Assembly (NCBI RefSeq): GCF_011075055.1
Contig: NC_058140.1
Location: forward strand, 18,291,945 to 18,355,944
DNA length: 64,000 bases
Direction of reading: 5' to 3'
Origin: Mangifera indica
Taxonomy: Eukaryota > Streptophyta > Magnoliopsida > Sapindales > Anacardiaceae
Positions 39,202 through 51,922 of this stretch are shown piece after piece. The notes under the pieces were generated by a model. It was not told the origin of the DNA, did not search any database, and worked only from the letters and a program-made list of their open reading frames with translations. Position 1 is the stretch's first letter; each line of letters opens with the position of its first letter. A program made the translations under genes and the position numbers.

Positions 39202-41081
39202 TCGATAAAAGTAACAGAGGTGGTGTACTTGGCAGAAGGACTCGTACTGAACCAATTACATCGGAGGCGAGAACTTTAGTTTCCCGCCTAATAGACTGAT
39301 GGTAATAGTAACACAGACCATTGTTATTACTTCTAAGCTTTTATATCTTTTTACAGTAGAAATGGTGAAGTAGTTCAAAACATGAAATGAAGAAAAATTA
39401 TAAACTTAATGACATTAACTTAGATATTATGATTTAGAACAGATTTTCAACTTAGTTTTATATCACATGTTTTAAGTTCTAGCGAAATTCTCTATAGCGA
39501 TTTAGCATGGGACCCTGTTCAGAATTTATTATTTATATAATTTCAATAGCATAAATGCCTTACAAATCTTACATCCGGCAAACAGAAGTTTGAAGTAACT
39601 AAGGGATTAAATAAGATTCGCCATTATCGTTTTGTAGAGTAGTGAGAACTCAAAGAAGGAAAAATCCTACACAGAAAACGATAAATGTCCATACAGATAA
39701 TTAAACAGGGAAAAAAATAGGTTAGACTAACCTGAGAAACTTTGAGAATGGTCTTTAACCTTGGTTTCTTTCTTCATTAGCCGGACAGGCATATGCAGTA
39801 CACACAACAATAGCAAATGCTAGAATCATAACAATTTTTGGCGCAGTAAAAGACTTAAAATGATGCAAAGAAACTATACCGGAGAAAATTTAAAGTGGAG
39901 CTGCACTGTTGAAGAGTCAAAGCCGGAAAAGAGAGGTACCTCTCTGCAACGACAAACACCTGAAGTTTTGATGAGAGAAAAAGAAATTAGAGAGAGAGAG
40001 AGAGAGAGCGAGAAGAGCAAGAATTAAGAACGAAGATACTGTTATGTATACATGAATAAATGATCAATGGCTTTGCACTATACTGGCAGTGAAAAACCAA
40101 TCAATCGCTTAAAGAGGCTCAAACTCAACGATGCCGTCTCTTAATCTTTGATAAGGTTAGTTACTTAAGATCTGCTTGTTCCAGCTCAGTTGCGTGTGTT
40201 GTGGCAGCGTTAGGTGCTGAAAGCATTATAACCTAATAGCCGTACGTGCTATGTTGCTACTGAGTAGCAGCCGTAGTTTTTGAATTTTACTATGCATTTT
40301 ATATTAATTTAAAACCGGGAAAATTGTAAACCGCAGAAAAATAACTTGTTTATTATCAATGTGGATGTATTTGAATTTGCTTTTCTTTGCTGAGCCGTAA
40401 TTTTAGGCCATCTTCAGTATTTTTTTGTACGTTGAGTGCTGTAGTGGTGAACATCCAAGAAGAAGAGAAATGAATTTATTGCTGAACATATACGCAAGAT
40501 TCTCTAGCTGCAATGGGATCTAATGCAGAACTTTTGAATTCCACTGCATCATGCCTAATTTACTTTTTGTCAATATTTAATTCCTTCGGTTGTCATTACA
40601 TGTCTTTCTTCCAAAATCTAACTCTTCATCCGAAATGGTGCTTCACCGAAAAAGCTTACTAGATGAAAACAAAATACTACGTTCCGAAGATATTCGTGGT
40701 CACGGGCGGAGGCAGGAAGATGATTGAGAAAGTACTTGAAGTTTGATTAACACCGTATGCCTTCTTCGTACACAAACCAAATGGCTCTAAGATTAATACG
40801 AGATATCTGACCATTGTACCTTCATCTCTACTGAGAGAAGTATAACTGATTAGTCCTTTGACCATGATTAAATATGTCATTTCATCAAGTCTTGAGTGAC
40901 AAATAGTCATTTGGTCAATATTAATATCAATATGCTATGAATCAGTAAACATAAAAAAAATTACATACGACAGATTTATACATGTACACGCTCCGACGCC
41001 AATTTTCAGTCAAATGCAAATAGCACAAAACCCATATTAGAAACCCTCACACGCAATCTTAAATTATAGAAAATTTCTAGC
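39202..41081. other. Gene-free interval with transposon ends
   Basis: No supported gene. It contains a GA microsatellite at 39989-40008 and, at the right, two consecutive Mutator-like termini (AGTCCTTTGACC ending 40864 and AGTCATTTGGTC ending 40916). The 77-codon minus frame at 40677-40910 lies inside that transposon-derived stretch and is not credible. Confidence 0.5.
40840..40916. mobile_element. Two adjacent solitary Mutator-like termini
   Basis: On the minus strand GACCAAATGACTATTTGTCA begins at 40916 and GGTCAAAGGACTAATCAG begins near 40866. Both resemble the GGCCAAAGGACTATTTCCCA terminus of the local fold-back family. No partner ends were found to the left. Confidence 0.4.
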
Positions 41082-44000
41082 TTAGAACCGTCTAGCTGAA
41101 ACTGAAGTACCCTTATTTCTGCTTGCTGGCATAGAACTTTGAGACCATGATGATGGTTTAAAAGCTCCTGTCAGCAAGTTGGATGCTGCACTTGCACATA
41201 TTTTCCTTCGCTTTGCTTCAAGTTCCATTCGTCTCTTATTTGACGTGGATGACCCAGATGACTCAGGAAAGATTGAAGCAGCTTTAATCAATGCTCGCTT
41301 ATCCTTCCTATTCTTTTCAAACTTAGAAGAAAACCTCACATTTGCTGCAGCAGCAGTGTCTTCTTCACTTTTTGGTAGCAGGCGTAAGCCAAGACCCAGT
41401 TTCCTTGAAGAAACCTCTTCTTCAGCAACTCTCCTCTTTTGAGACTGAAAATAATGCGTGAATTTAGCACAATGTAGGAAAAATGAAGAACAAAAATATA
41501 ATTTGCTCTCAGTGACATACTCTAAGTTTAGCCCTGAGTGCCTTGTTGAGGGCATAGTCATCTGAATGCCTAGCATCAGATACTCTCTGAAGGCTCACTA
41601 GTACTGGCTCTGCTTGTTTTTTCTTCTGCAGGTCCTGTTCCTGGTGCTCAAGCCGATAAAAGGGATCTGAAAGCTTACCCCGTTCTGCATGAAAAAATGT
41701 GTTCAGCTATTAGCTTCCATACAAACAATAACACAAATCATGTGCACCCCATCAAAGTAACCGGCTTTTGTTTTAGCACAAAACCTAACATTGTTGAATC
41801 TGACATGAAAAACACTCATGGTCCAAGAAAGAAAAACCAAAATGGCCAGCTCGGATACATGGTTGACTCAATTCAATTTCTATCTCCATAAGACATACAA
41901 AACTTTAATTACACCACACTTATTACTAACCTTCATCTGCAGGGAGTTCAAAAGTCTCTGCATCCTCAACATCAAACTCCTCAATCTTCCGCTGGGCACC
42001 GCTAATAATAACATATTCACAGTTCTTTGGATCTGTCTGGATAACAATCTGGTGTTTGCAGCATGCAGACTTCATGGAAAAGCTCCATATCTGAATGAAG
42101 AAATATAATCACTATAGCTGAGGAACGACTATCACCAATAATAGAAGCTAACACTAAGAGGTTAATTCTCCCATCAACCAAAGTAACAGGTTATACATGA
42201 ATGTTAAAGGACTGTAGGCATATCATGAAAATCTAACCACAAATAGGCAATTGGATAAATCTCAGGCACACTCGCTCATAAAGACTCAGATTGACCATGC
42301 AAGTACAGAGTCAACTGTGATTTGAGTAACAAAAAGAAAATATCAAAGTCAATGCATATGGACAGGATCTTTTAAGAGACTGTTCAGCTCCTTCAAACAG
42401 TGTGCCAGCACAAACAAGGCTACAAGCAAAATTAGATATCCAAATAACACAAAAAATCAATTGACAAAATCTTTAACATGTTCAATTCTTAACTTCGACA
42501 CCAGTAGGAATATGCAAACAGTATGAAATGTACCTTTGTAGAATAATAATTGCCCACTTGTTTCTTTTCTGCATTGAACCGAACACCCTTTGCTATCATA
42601 GAATTGCAACCACCACACCATATATTGAAAGGCATTTCGAACCTGAAAACATAACAACATAAATAGATGTCAGAAATTAACATTTGGGTATAAACATTCT
42701 GCATGGCAATATTTTATATAGCCCTGTACTTCAAAAATAATAATAATAATAATGTCATATAAAAGCTAATGTTAAAGAACGGGTCTGACTGTACTAATCG
42801 TCTGATAGTATTAATCTGAAGAGTAGCACTGATGATCAAGAGCTACAATACTAAAAGAAAGGTAAGCTTTTACGTGATAACATTTTTAAACTTGAGTACA
42901 GATCGAAAAATGATATATCAATCTATAATGGTGACTCCAAACTGTTATATTTGTCAAAGAAAAATTTATTCCACTCTTTTTATATCAAACTTAATTTAAG
43001 AAAAAAAAATAGTACATAGCAGCTATAGAATATAGCCATTAAAAAGGTTCATCTCAGTAAGACTATCACTTGTTAACCAGTATAATTTCAACAATAATAT
43101 CTGAAAATAAGAAAACTGGCTCCTGTTCAAACGGTTTGACAAACCTCAAATTCATAGATCACAAGATTCTATAAATGACAATCTCTGTTACTTTTTAAAA
43201 CCACATGGCTACACTTATAAAATACACTCCAGCACACACATGAACTATTATCACTTCCCACTATCAAATACATTCATAAACACCACCATAGCATGAGTAC
43301 ATTTCAGATATCAACTCAAGCTTTCTGAGAAACATTCATAATAAAAACCCAAAGAAAAAAAAAATTCGTCACCTTATAATCAAAATGCCCTGATCTATTT
43401 TTCTTGCTCTCTCTCTTAATGCATGTTGACCATGAAACTTGTTCAAAGAACCCTGAAGAGTAAAACCAAGATGAGAATGCACAATATAGATTTCTCATAA
43501 ACTCATGACTCATCCTTATAAAAAAGTGCAAGGGTACCATGCAAGCACATACCTGATTTGGTGTCCATTCTGGAGGATAGTAAAAATTGTCTGCTCTAGC
43601 AGCTGCAAGTGAAGACTGCAGAAACACAAAAAAGCTTTTAGAAACTATATAAATTGATTACAACCCAGGAGGAAAGCCAGCAACTGAAACAACAGAGCAT
43701 CATTTTTTAACCCAAGAAAAAGCTAAAAATTACATCAAACTGATTGACAAACTAAAATTCCAAATCAGGGACACAATTTTGACTCCCATGAATAAGCCAA
43801 CAGAAAGAGTTTGACTATCCTACAATACCTAAGAGGACAAACAAAAAGGAAAAACAACCTCAATTTAATTTCCACTGAAATTTTAAACCAAACTAAAATC
43901 TTTTTAACAGTTAGTCATATTCTGCACAAAAACAACGACGAACCAAGTTCTGGTAATAAAAGATTAACCAATCCAACACTTATTCGTTCATTACGAATAA

Positions 44001-44308
44001 CTTCCGATAAATATTCTTCAACGATGATGTAATAATAAGAAATTTTCACACAATCAATTGATCAAATTTTTTGACTTACAATCTTTCGTGATCAATATCC
44101 AAAATCAAATAATCATAATTAATAAAAAATTGAAGCTAGTAATTACTCAATAAGATCGTTCCATTTCACCACCGTCTTGTCCAATAAGACTGTAATATAT
44201 TGATAACCTTAAAAACTAATGAGAAACCCTAACTGTAGCGAAGGAAACAACAAATCAAACAAAATAGCACTAAGAAAAATCAACTAAATATGCGAAGCTA
44301 CTTACCAT
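41082..44308 (-). CDS. YJU2B: YJU2B / CCDC130-type splicing-associated protein (DUF572, CWC16 family)
   Basis: Seven coding exons in phase give 313 residues: 44308-44306 (the ATG alone), 43615-43553, 43452-43373, 42642-42534, 42090-41931, 41684-41521, 41444-41082. N-terminal blocks SSLAAARADNFYYPPEW, GSLNKFHGQHALRERARK and RFEMPFNIWCGGC identify the YJU2B/CCDC130 branch, not YJU2/CCDC94. The zinc-binding region uses C58-x2-C61 and an adjacent pair C95-C96 where the animal protein, from memory, has CxxC; plants seem to share this. The block DPKNCEYVIISGAQRKIEEF follows, then a charged tail rich in Lys, Arg and Glu. Relatives associate with the spliceosome around the catalytic steps, in the nucleus; the role here is inferred. 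Arabidopsis At1g25682 is the remembered match. The first intron (43616-44305) directly follows the initiator codon. Confidence 0.93.
42735..42754. repeat. (AAT)n microsatellite
   Basis: Six AAT/TAA units in an intron of the YJU2B-like gene. Confidence 0.8.
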
Positions 44309-44852
44309 ATTTTCTTCAAACTCTCAAGACTAAGATCGATGTTGGGAGATTTCTGAGACAGGAAATTGTTGTCTTTGGCACTAATTCTATTTCTGTTATT
44401 AAATTACAGAAAATTGAAATGCTGTCGTTTTGATTTCGTATTTCTGTTGGTATTTCGTAGTAGGTCGGCTTCATTGTGCTCCTAAAAGTAGAGAGGTTAT
44501 AAGGTAGTCTAGGCCCAAAATCGAAATCTCGAGACTCAGTCCCGGACGAAGTCATATCCAACCCATCAATTATTGCTATTATTAGGGCCAATGGATAATT
44601 TTTCACTCAAAATTAAACCTAATTTTAAAAGCACATTTATAGTAATTTAAAAATCTAAATATCTACCTCATGACTCAATTATTTTTTAATTTTTATATTA
44701 AAAATAAAGATAAAATCGTTATTTTATCATTAATATTAAAAAAATAAAATTTATTATATTTTTCTCTTTAGATTTTAAAAACTAACAATTTTATCCCTCC
44801 CTAAAATTTTCTAATTTTAAAAATTAACATTTTTCTGCTTCCAAAACTTAAA

Positions 44853-45321
44853 GGATGCGTTTGGTTAAAAGTTTTTAAGATTATCTTGGTAATCTATCTT
44901 TTATTCCCTTGTTTGGTTTGTCAGTAATAAAAAATTACAGTAATCTTCTATTACCAATGCTGACGTGGCAGGTAATATAGGTGGTAATCTGATTACCACC
45001 TTCACCTTAGGTATTTAAAGATTACTGGGGTAATCTTGAGTTTATTCTAGAAAAATTATTATTTATTAATTTTTTCAAATAAAAATAAATTTATTTTTAA
45101 TTAATATGATAAATAATATAAAAATATTTAAAAATAATTATATTTAAGTGCATTTAAGTAAAATATTTTACTAGTAATCTTTTATTACATTTAACCAAAC
45201 ACAATAATTATTTATACTTATCAAATTTTATCAAACATAGTAATCATTTATACTCAGTAATCTATCTTCAAGGTAATCTTTCTATTTTAGTAATCAAACA
45301 TTACCCAAACCAAATGCCCCC
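44853..45321. mobile_element. MITE nested in the Mutator-like element
   Basis: Begins GGATGCGTTTGGTTAAAAG and ends CCCAAACCAAATGCCCCC, an imperfect terminal inverted repeat around (G)CATTTGGTT. Internal TAGTAATC/GATTACT words recur in both orientations. The short terminal motif suggests PIF/Harbinger or hAT; a target duplication is not clear, so the superfamily is left open. Confidence 0.6.
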
Positions 45322-45401
45322 AAAGTTTGTTTTCAATAACTCTTTAGGCACCATCGCTAACCCTGGTGACTCTTATTTAAACTCAAAGTTGTCATCGTCC
45401 C

Positions 45402-45667
45402 TAGGGCTGGACTCAAATCGAGTCAGTTTGAGCTATTCGTCAGATTTTCTAATTAAAAATTTTAATACAAAATGACGTCGTTTTGACCAATATATATTAA
45501 AACGATATTATTTTAATAACGAAAAATGAGTCAAACCGAATTCAAACCTAGTTCGAACTTGGCTTTCACTGGCTCGACGAACTTGAGCTCAACTATATGT
45601 GAACCCTAAACCCTAAACTCAAACTCGAACTCGAGCTCGAGCTCAGTTTGACTAGAATCCAGCCCTA
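45402..45667. mobile_element. hAT-type MITE with 8-bp target duplication
   Basis: 266 bp with ends TAGGGCTGGACTCAAATCGA and GACTAGAATCCAGCCCTA, inverted copies of TAGGGCTGGA. Flanks are ATCGTCCC (45394-45401) and GTCGTCCC (45668-45675), a 7/8 match and the length typical of hAT. The interior is rich in CTCGAACTCGAG-like words. Non-autonomous. Confidence 0.8.
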
Positions 45668-46486
45668 GTCGTCCCTCCTTAGAGCATACTGTTGTTTGGA
45701 ATCATTTGGACAACGAAGGCATCGACCTACGCTTCATCACACTATGCCTCTTTGTCATAGATGGAGGCTAGATTTCATCACGTTGTCGACTCATCGGACT
45801 ATTGACTCAACTTAAGATGATGGTTGGTGTTTCCTCTATAACTTATGGGTGATAGCATCGTGGTCGATGACTGAAGAGAGGAAGAAAATAGACTATAAGT
45901 TTTAAAAAAAATTACTTTCTAAAGTTAAAAATTTTTGTTAAAATAAAATTGTTAGTTTCTAAAACTTAAAAAAATATATATAATGAATAAATTTTTAAAA
46001 ACTCTTACCTTTAATAAAAAAAATTAATAATAATTAACTCATAAATAAATGTTTAAATTTGTATATTGTTAAAAGTGCCCTCATAAAATTAGGTTAAAAC
46101 TTAAAAATAGCCCTCAGGCCTTGCTATTATTGTACTCTATCGAAACACCTGCAGGCTTTACTAATTTAATTTCTCGTGAACATGTTTTCTAAGGGAACGG
46201 TATAGTGTACCCCCTTAATTTTTTAAGATATAGTATTTTTATTGCATAATTAATACTTAAATCAACCAAAAATCTTGTGAAGATGAATAAAATTTCAATA
46301 ATTTTTCTCAGATTTAGCGTGGGTAGAATTTCAAGTGATTTTCAAAAAAAAAAAATTATTGGATGGAGTTTTACAAGATCTGAAAATTAATAGACATCAT
46401 CGAGGCAATTAATTAGAATTATTTTTCCCCACATCATAGTGTTACCTATTATTTAATCAAAGTATTTTTACATCAATAAAATTATG

Positions 46487-46615
46487 TATATGTCTTTATA
46501 CACAAATAATAATATATTATTATATAATTAGATATTATTTTATTTTTAATTTTCAAATATTCGATTATAATAATATCATCTCATTGTTTGTATACATAAC
46601 ATTATTTTTTTCACA
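46487..46615. repeat. AT-rich fold-back MITE
   Basis: Starts ATTATGTATATGTCTTTATA and ends TTTGTATACATAACATTAT, with arms of ATATTATTATATAATTAG-type sequence. A close relative lies at 61965-62110. No target duplication could be fixed. Confidence 0.45.
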
Positions 46616-46777
46616 TTAGAGTCTAATAATCCATACGTGATATCAGCTCACATGCTGAACTTTTGTATTTAACCTCTTCATATTGTCTGTGGAGGCATGA
46701 ATAAAGGATAGGTTAAACAGCAAGTAACCCTCAGAAGTAGCACTTTTGTATATATAATTATGGTGTTTTATGGAGCA

Positions 46778-49700
46778 TCATGCTTCTAGCTTTGTGTCTC
46801 CTCCTCCTTGGGTACGCACACGGCTTCTTAGTTCTTCAAATGCCTTCATGCTCTCCGCATCAAAGCCTCCGGCAAACTGCAAATCGATCCAAGTCAGCTT
46901 CTCATTGGCACAATTACTAAGAAATTCGGTTTCAAAATTTTCAACTTAGGTGAAATTTTACAATGACAGAACAGTTCCTCTTTCACCACTTTGAATGTGC
47001 TGCAGTTCTTCCTTTTAATAGATGTTTTCGGTTGATCAACTATTTCTTATTTTTTTGTAAATCTTATGCATATTAAACAAAAAATTGTGCCAAGTGATAT
47101 TACCTGGTGGACACGGAAAGCAAATCGTACGCCTTGCAGAAGCAAAAATTCTCTGTTTGGTTCCTTTTCAGGTCCACTCATTGCATCGAGTTCTTTTGTT
47201 ACACGTTTCATATACTTCCTTGCCAATTGAACAGATGAGAGCTTGATCTGCAATCAACAAAAACAGTGTGATTATTTTGTCTCTCACCAGCTGCCCAACA
47301 AATTCTCTCCTAACAGTTGCAAGTAAAATAGAAGCCAGTAAAATAGGTCCAAATTTAAACACAACAGTTTGAGGCCCCTCTTCAAACATATCACTGAATC
47401 ATTGGTTTTGCAAAGTAGTAATGCAGTTACTTTCTAGAACATTTCATGATTGGTGAAACTTGGCTAACTAGTCCCCAGGGCAGTCAGCATCTATTATGAA
47501 GGAGCAGTTGATGAAACAAGCATGTATATCTGTACCTTGAAATAAATTTTCTAACTCAAATAATTTTTCCAGTTATGGGGGCATACCTTGCCAACAACTC
47601 CTGAATCTTGTAACCAGTTAACCGGAATTCCGAATTCTCTATACCTTGAAATAGCCATGTCTCTTGTCCGTAAGAGTGCAAATACACTCTGTTCCACTCT
47701 GGCAAAAAGAAAATAATAATAATAATCATAAAAATGAAAACGTCAGGGCAGCTACTCAAGAGAAAGAAGTTTATAACTGAATGAATGGATCGTTCACACG
47801 GGAGAGATAATGGCAGTTTAATTTGGTTTTTCAAAAGCTTATTTTCAACTGTTTATCAATCTTTCTTTTGCATTTTATAAATTCAAAATGTATGAGAGAA
47901 TTCACATACTTTTCAAGCAATTTGTACATCTTCTTCAGTGCAGATTCACATGGGAGGTTGGGATCATCAACAAAAGAAGACATTTGCTTCTCTAATTTCA
48001 CCAGGTCCTGATACTCAAAAGCAGCCTCTCTTAATGCATCTGCTTTCCCTTCAGGCCAATCAAAGTGCTTGAGAACAGCCCGTTCATCAACCTAATCAAA
48101 CAGAAGAGAGTGGAATAATATGATTAGAAAGGAAGTCCTATAAGATGCATCTAAGAGCAAAGGATTTTCACAAAGTTATTTAGTTAGTTAATTTACACAA
48201 TAAGTTTGAAGATAATAGTTAAACACCTTAGTTCTTAGCTCTTGCTTAAACAAGAGAGAAAACCATGGGAAGCATGTGTACAAAGCACCAAAAAGGTTAT
48301 CATTAAGTTGTGGCATACATAATCTCCATAATTCATATTTCCTCAAAAAATAAAAAGCATGCACTTGTATGAAAATGGGATCCTCTTTTGATTTTGAAAT
48401 AATATTTCTAATACTTGAAAGCTCATTGGGATACTGATTATTCAATTAGACATACCAAGAAGGAAAGCTCCTCATCTAGCCAGTTTACGAAAGCCACCAA
48501 ATCATCAATGCTTGTGAAGGAAGCTGCTCGAACTTCAGCTGCCAACGACTGGACAAAATCACCTTGAGTTTCTACATCGGCTTTCACCTAGATCATGGCA
48601 CAATTTCACCTTGTTAAAATTTTGAACAATCACACTGAATGCCCATGAAAAGGAGGAAAATTAAAATAGATGAACTATTTAGCATACAGCTAAAAGGAAT
48701 GTTGATCTGTTCTCAATCTCTCCAATCATGTTGCTCCTAGCATCGGACACATTAGATGTTGATGAAATAAAAGAAGTTGTATCCTTCTTTGCTTCCCGTT
48801 TCATCAATGATTGATAGAATTCAACAAGTTCAGGAGCTCGTTGAACTTTATCTCCACTTCCTGCCACTCTTGGCAGGCTCCCTGGTGGAGGTGGAGGAAG
48901 AGGTGGCCCACTAGGAGGTGCTGGTGGTGGTGGTGGTGGTGGTGGAGCACCTGGTGGAGCTGGAGGTACACCACTGGAAGGATTTGCATTTGTACCCACA
49001 GCACCACCACCAGTTGGTTTTGGAGGTGGTCTAAGCACCCTGGGGGGCCTCCTCTGAATATTCTCAAGTTTCATCTTGCTTATCATTTGAGAATCAGCAG
49101 CATTCTCATTGTTAGATTGATCATTTGAACCACCAGAAACAATTGGCTTGTCCTTTACCAGAGCAAGTTTTGGTGGCAAAAGTGCAGGCTTAGACTCAAA
49201 ATTTGAATTCCCACGAAACCTCTGTGCTCTTGCTCGCTCAGCTCTCTCCTTAATATTCTTTTCTCTCTCTAAGGCCAATTTATGCCGGTCTTTATATGCA
49301 GGATATTTTTCTGCTAGAACTCCATCAACTGATTTTGACATCAATTGGAATGAATCTGCAACATTATTCAGTGAGTCACTAGATTCGTGTTCTGCTTTCC
49401 CAAATGTAGTGATGGCCATAGCATCACCTGCATTTCTCAGCATCAAAGATTCCAAAGGACCCCTTGGTCGATGGCTCATGCTAATTCTGCTTGGAGAGCC
49501 TCCAGAGAGAGATCTGGTTGGTGATGAAAGAGTTGAATCATCTCTGCTTTTGCCCCATTTCTTCAGCTTTTGGATTAAGGTGGGTCTCTTAATGAGGTTA
49601 CTGTACTTACTAGTAGAACTATCAATTGAGGCATTGTCAAAATCGTCACTCCCAGGTGAAGATGGGTGGGAAAAGTTACTTTCAAGATCTGTGTCCCCTT

Positions 49701-51922
49701 GGCCTCGCTCTGACCCTGCATACTCTAACATCAGCTGTTTAGCCTTCTCTTGAGATTTGGGGCTTAGGCTTTTGTTGAGATCACGAGCTGAAATTTTTCC
49801 AGCTGGTGCTTGGTAGTTCCGAAGCTCATACCTCAAACATGCATTGACCCATCGAAGGTACACTAGCTCTTCAACCTCACTGAACCTGTTCATCTGAAGC
49901 CCTTCCACTTGCTTTAACAGATCTTCATTAGCATGCTTTAAGGTATTAACCTCCTCTCTCACAGTGGCAACCATTTCACTCTGTAGGAAAAATGGCAATG
50001 TAAAGTAAGAATGATTTAATCAATCTGATGAACAAGAGTAGAATCATTAACATATTAGTGAAATAACCTAGGTTCTATCCACTCAACTAGTTAATTTAAT
50101 TTCTTAAAAATATAGTTAGATCCTTCTTAGATATCTATAAGAACTCTATCCTTACTCAAGACTCTTCTCATTTGGCAGAAACATTCTGTCTTGAACAGCA
50201 CAGTTAGCAAGGAAATTTTGAATAATTGATTATTTAGGGGAAAAAAAAAGGATGCAGAATTCTACTGATTTCAACAAAATCAGCAAATATGTGTGTAATA
50301 GCTTGACAGCACACCTAAAAGATTTACCAAAAATATCATGTTAGTTTTCAACTTGAAGACACTTAACTTTGGAAAGTCCAAATCTTTTCCAAATAATTCT
50401 TGTTATAGTTATTTTATCATTTCTTTGTTCCAATTACCCATCTTGAAGGGCACTTCAGTATTTTATGTAAAACATAGTTGATCTTAAAATGTCACGGAAG
50501 GAAGCAGCTTGATTGTGAACATCCATCCTATTCCCCAACCAAGGAATAAAAGAAAAGAAAAGAAAAGACAAAGGGAACACATATTTGAATTAGAACATAG
50601 ATTTTGAAGAAAGCAGTAGAGCTACCTCTGTCATATTAGAGAGGGCTGCTATTTTTGCTTCAGCAGCATCCAATTTAACAGTCAACTCTCTCTTTTCAAT
50701 TTGAAGTTCTTTATTCTTCCTCTTAAGCTCCACAACCAACATTTCTAACTCCTTAACAGATTTCAACTTATTATCAAGTTCAGCATCTTTTTTGACAGCT
50801 TCTTCCTCCTTTGCCTGAAGACTAGAAACCTGCTGTTTGAGCAGCAATAACTGACCCTTCGTCTGGTTAGCATCAAGTTGAATTTGCCTCTGGAGCTCCT
50901 TAATCTTTCTACTGGCAACCTCCAGCTCCTTCTTTGCAGAAGAACTCTGTAAAATCTCATCTTGAAGCTTCCTCCTCTCGGCCTGCAAGGAGTTTATATT
51001 AATATTCAGCATGTCAATCTCCACTGTCTTGATCTTGAGCTGCCTTTGTAATTCCACAACATCTGATTCCTGCTCCTTCAGTCCATAGTACTCAAGCAAT
51101 TCACCTTCAAGCTTCACCTCCCTTTCCTGCAATTCCTTTACTAGGTTGCGTAAGCGTTCCATTTCCCTTGCATTATCCGCCATTGCAGTATCATAAACTT
51201 TATCCCTCTCTGCATCATCAAACTTGTCAGGGGGTAATGGATATTCAATCTCTCCAGATAAAAGCTCTTCAAACTCAGGTAAAATATCTCCATCTTCCTT
51301 ATCAGGTGGACTACCACTAGCCCGATCAAATATGCTGCTAATCAATTTGACCTCTTCTTCCTCTTCTTCCTCCCACTACAATATAGAGCATGCCTTAATA
51401 CAAAAGAGTAACGCAAAAAACTCCTATTCTTCTTAACGGAATAAATATAAGGCAGGCATAATTACTCTCGCATAATAGACCTTCATTCATCAGAAAGAAA
51501 TTGAAAATTGATTAAAGAAAGCCTGAATATACACTTACCTTCTTCTCTTTGAGTCTCTCATTTTGACTTTGCTCACTATTTTCTGAGTTCCAATTCAACC
51601 CAATCAAAGGTTAGCATAATACAATGAACTTCAGAAAAAGTTTAAAAAGAAAATACACAACGCATAAACTATTTCATATAAGATTACCAAGCCATAAGGC
51701 TGAAAAAAAAATATAAATAAAAAAGGTTGAAAGATGCAGTATTTCTTTTCCTAATATAACTAATTTGCTGTATCATCAAAAATCAATGTAAATGATTGAT
51801 AAAATGCAAGCACCTGAAGGCTTGGTAGAAGAAGCAGAAGACTTTGCTGCCTTAAGGTTGAGCTCCCTGACCGCACAGGCTGCAATTGAAGCAGCAACCA
51901 GGAATCCTAACCTGACTATCAT
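46778..51922 (-). CDS. CHUP1: CHUP1, chloroplast unusual positioning 1
   Basis: Nine exons join in phase to 954 residues (Arabidopsis about 1004): 51922-51814, 51582-51539, 51375-50626, 49980-48688, 48587-48456, 48091-47910, 47698-47587, 47247-47104, 46876-46778. The N-terminus MIVRLGFLVAASIAACAV is the hydrophobic anchor that holds CHUP1 on the chloroplast outer envelope. An acidic patch and ILPEFEELLSGEIEYPLP follow, then a long coiled coil (about 90-340), the basic block LIQKLKKWGK (436-445), a proline-rich segment (about 639-671) that binds profilin in Arabidopsis, and the conserved C-terminal half starting QRAPELVEFYQSLMKRE, now known to drive actin polymerisation on chloroplasts. The final exon reads FAGGFDAESMKAFEEL. 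Its job is light-directed chloroplast movement and anchoring. A non-coding upstream exon is possible above 52,000. Opposite-strand frames at 48811-49753 are shadows of the proline-rich exon. Confidence 0.97.

Larger units (their letters stand above)
44584..46120. mobile_element. Mutator-like element carrying two nested MITEs
   Basis: The left end begins (AG)GGCCAATGGATAATTTTT and the right end finishes AAAAATAGCCCTCAGGCC. Inner terminal words match inversely (AAACCTAATTTTAAAAG against CATAAAATTAGGTTAAAA). TTGCTATTATT flanks both sides (44573-44583 and 46121-46131), a perfect 11-bp repeat containing the expected 9-bp duplication. The left arm is interrupted by a MITE at 44853-45321 and a hAT-type MITE at 45402-45667. 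The left end lies about 275 bp upstream of the YJU2B start codon, so it occupies that promoter region. Confidence 0.78.

Noticed and set aside
49148..49753. 201-codon plus-strand frame
   Set aside because: It is the antisense shadow of the large CHUP1 exon 4.
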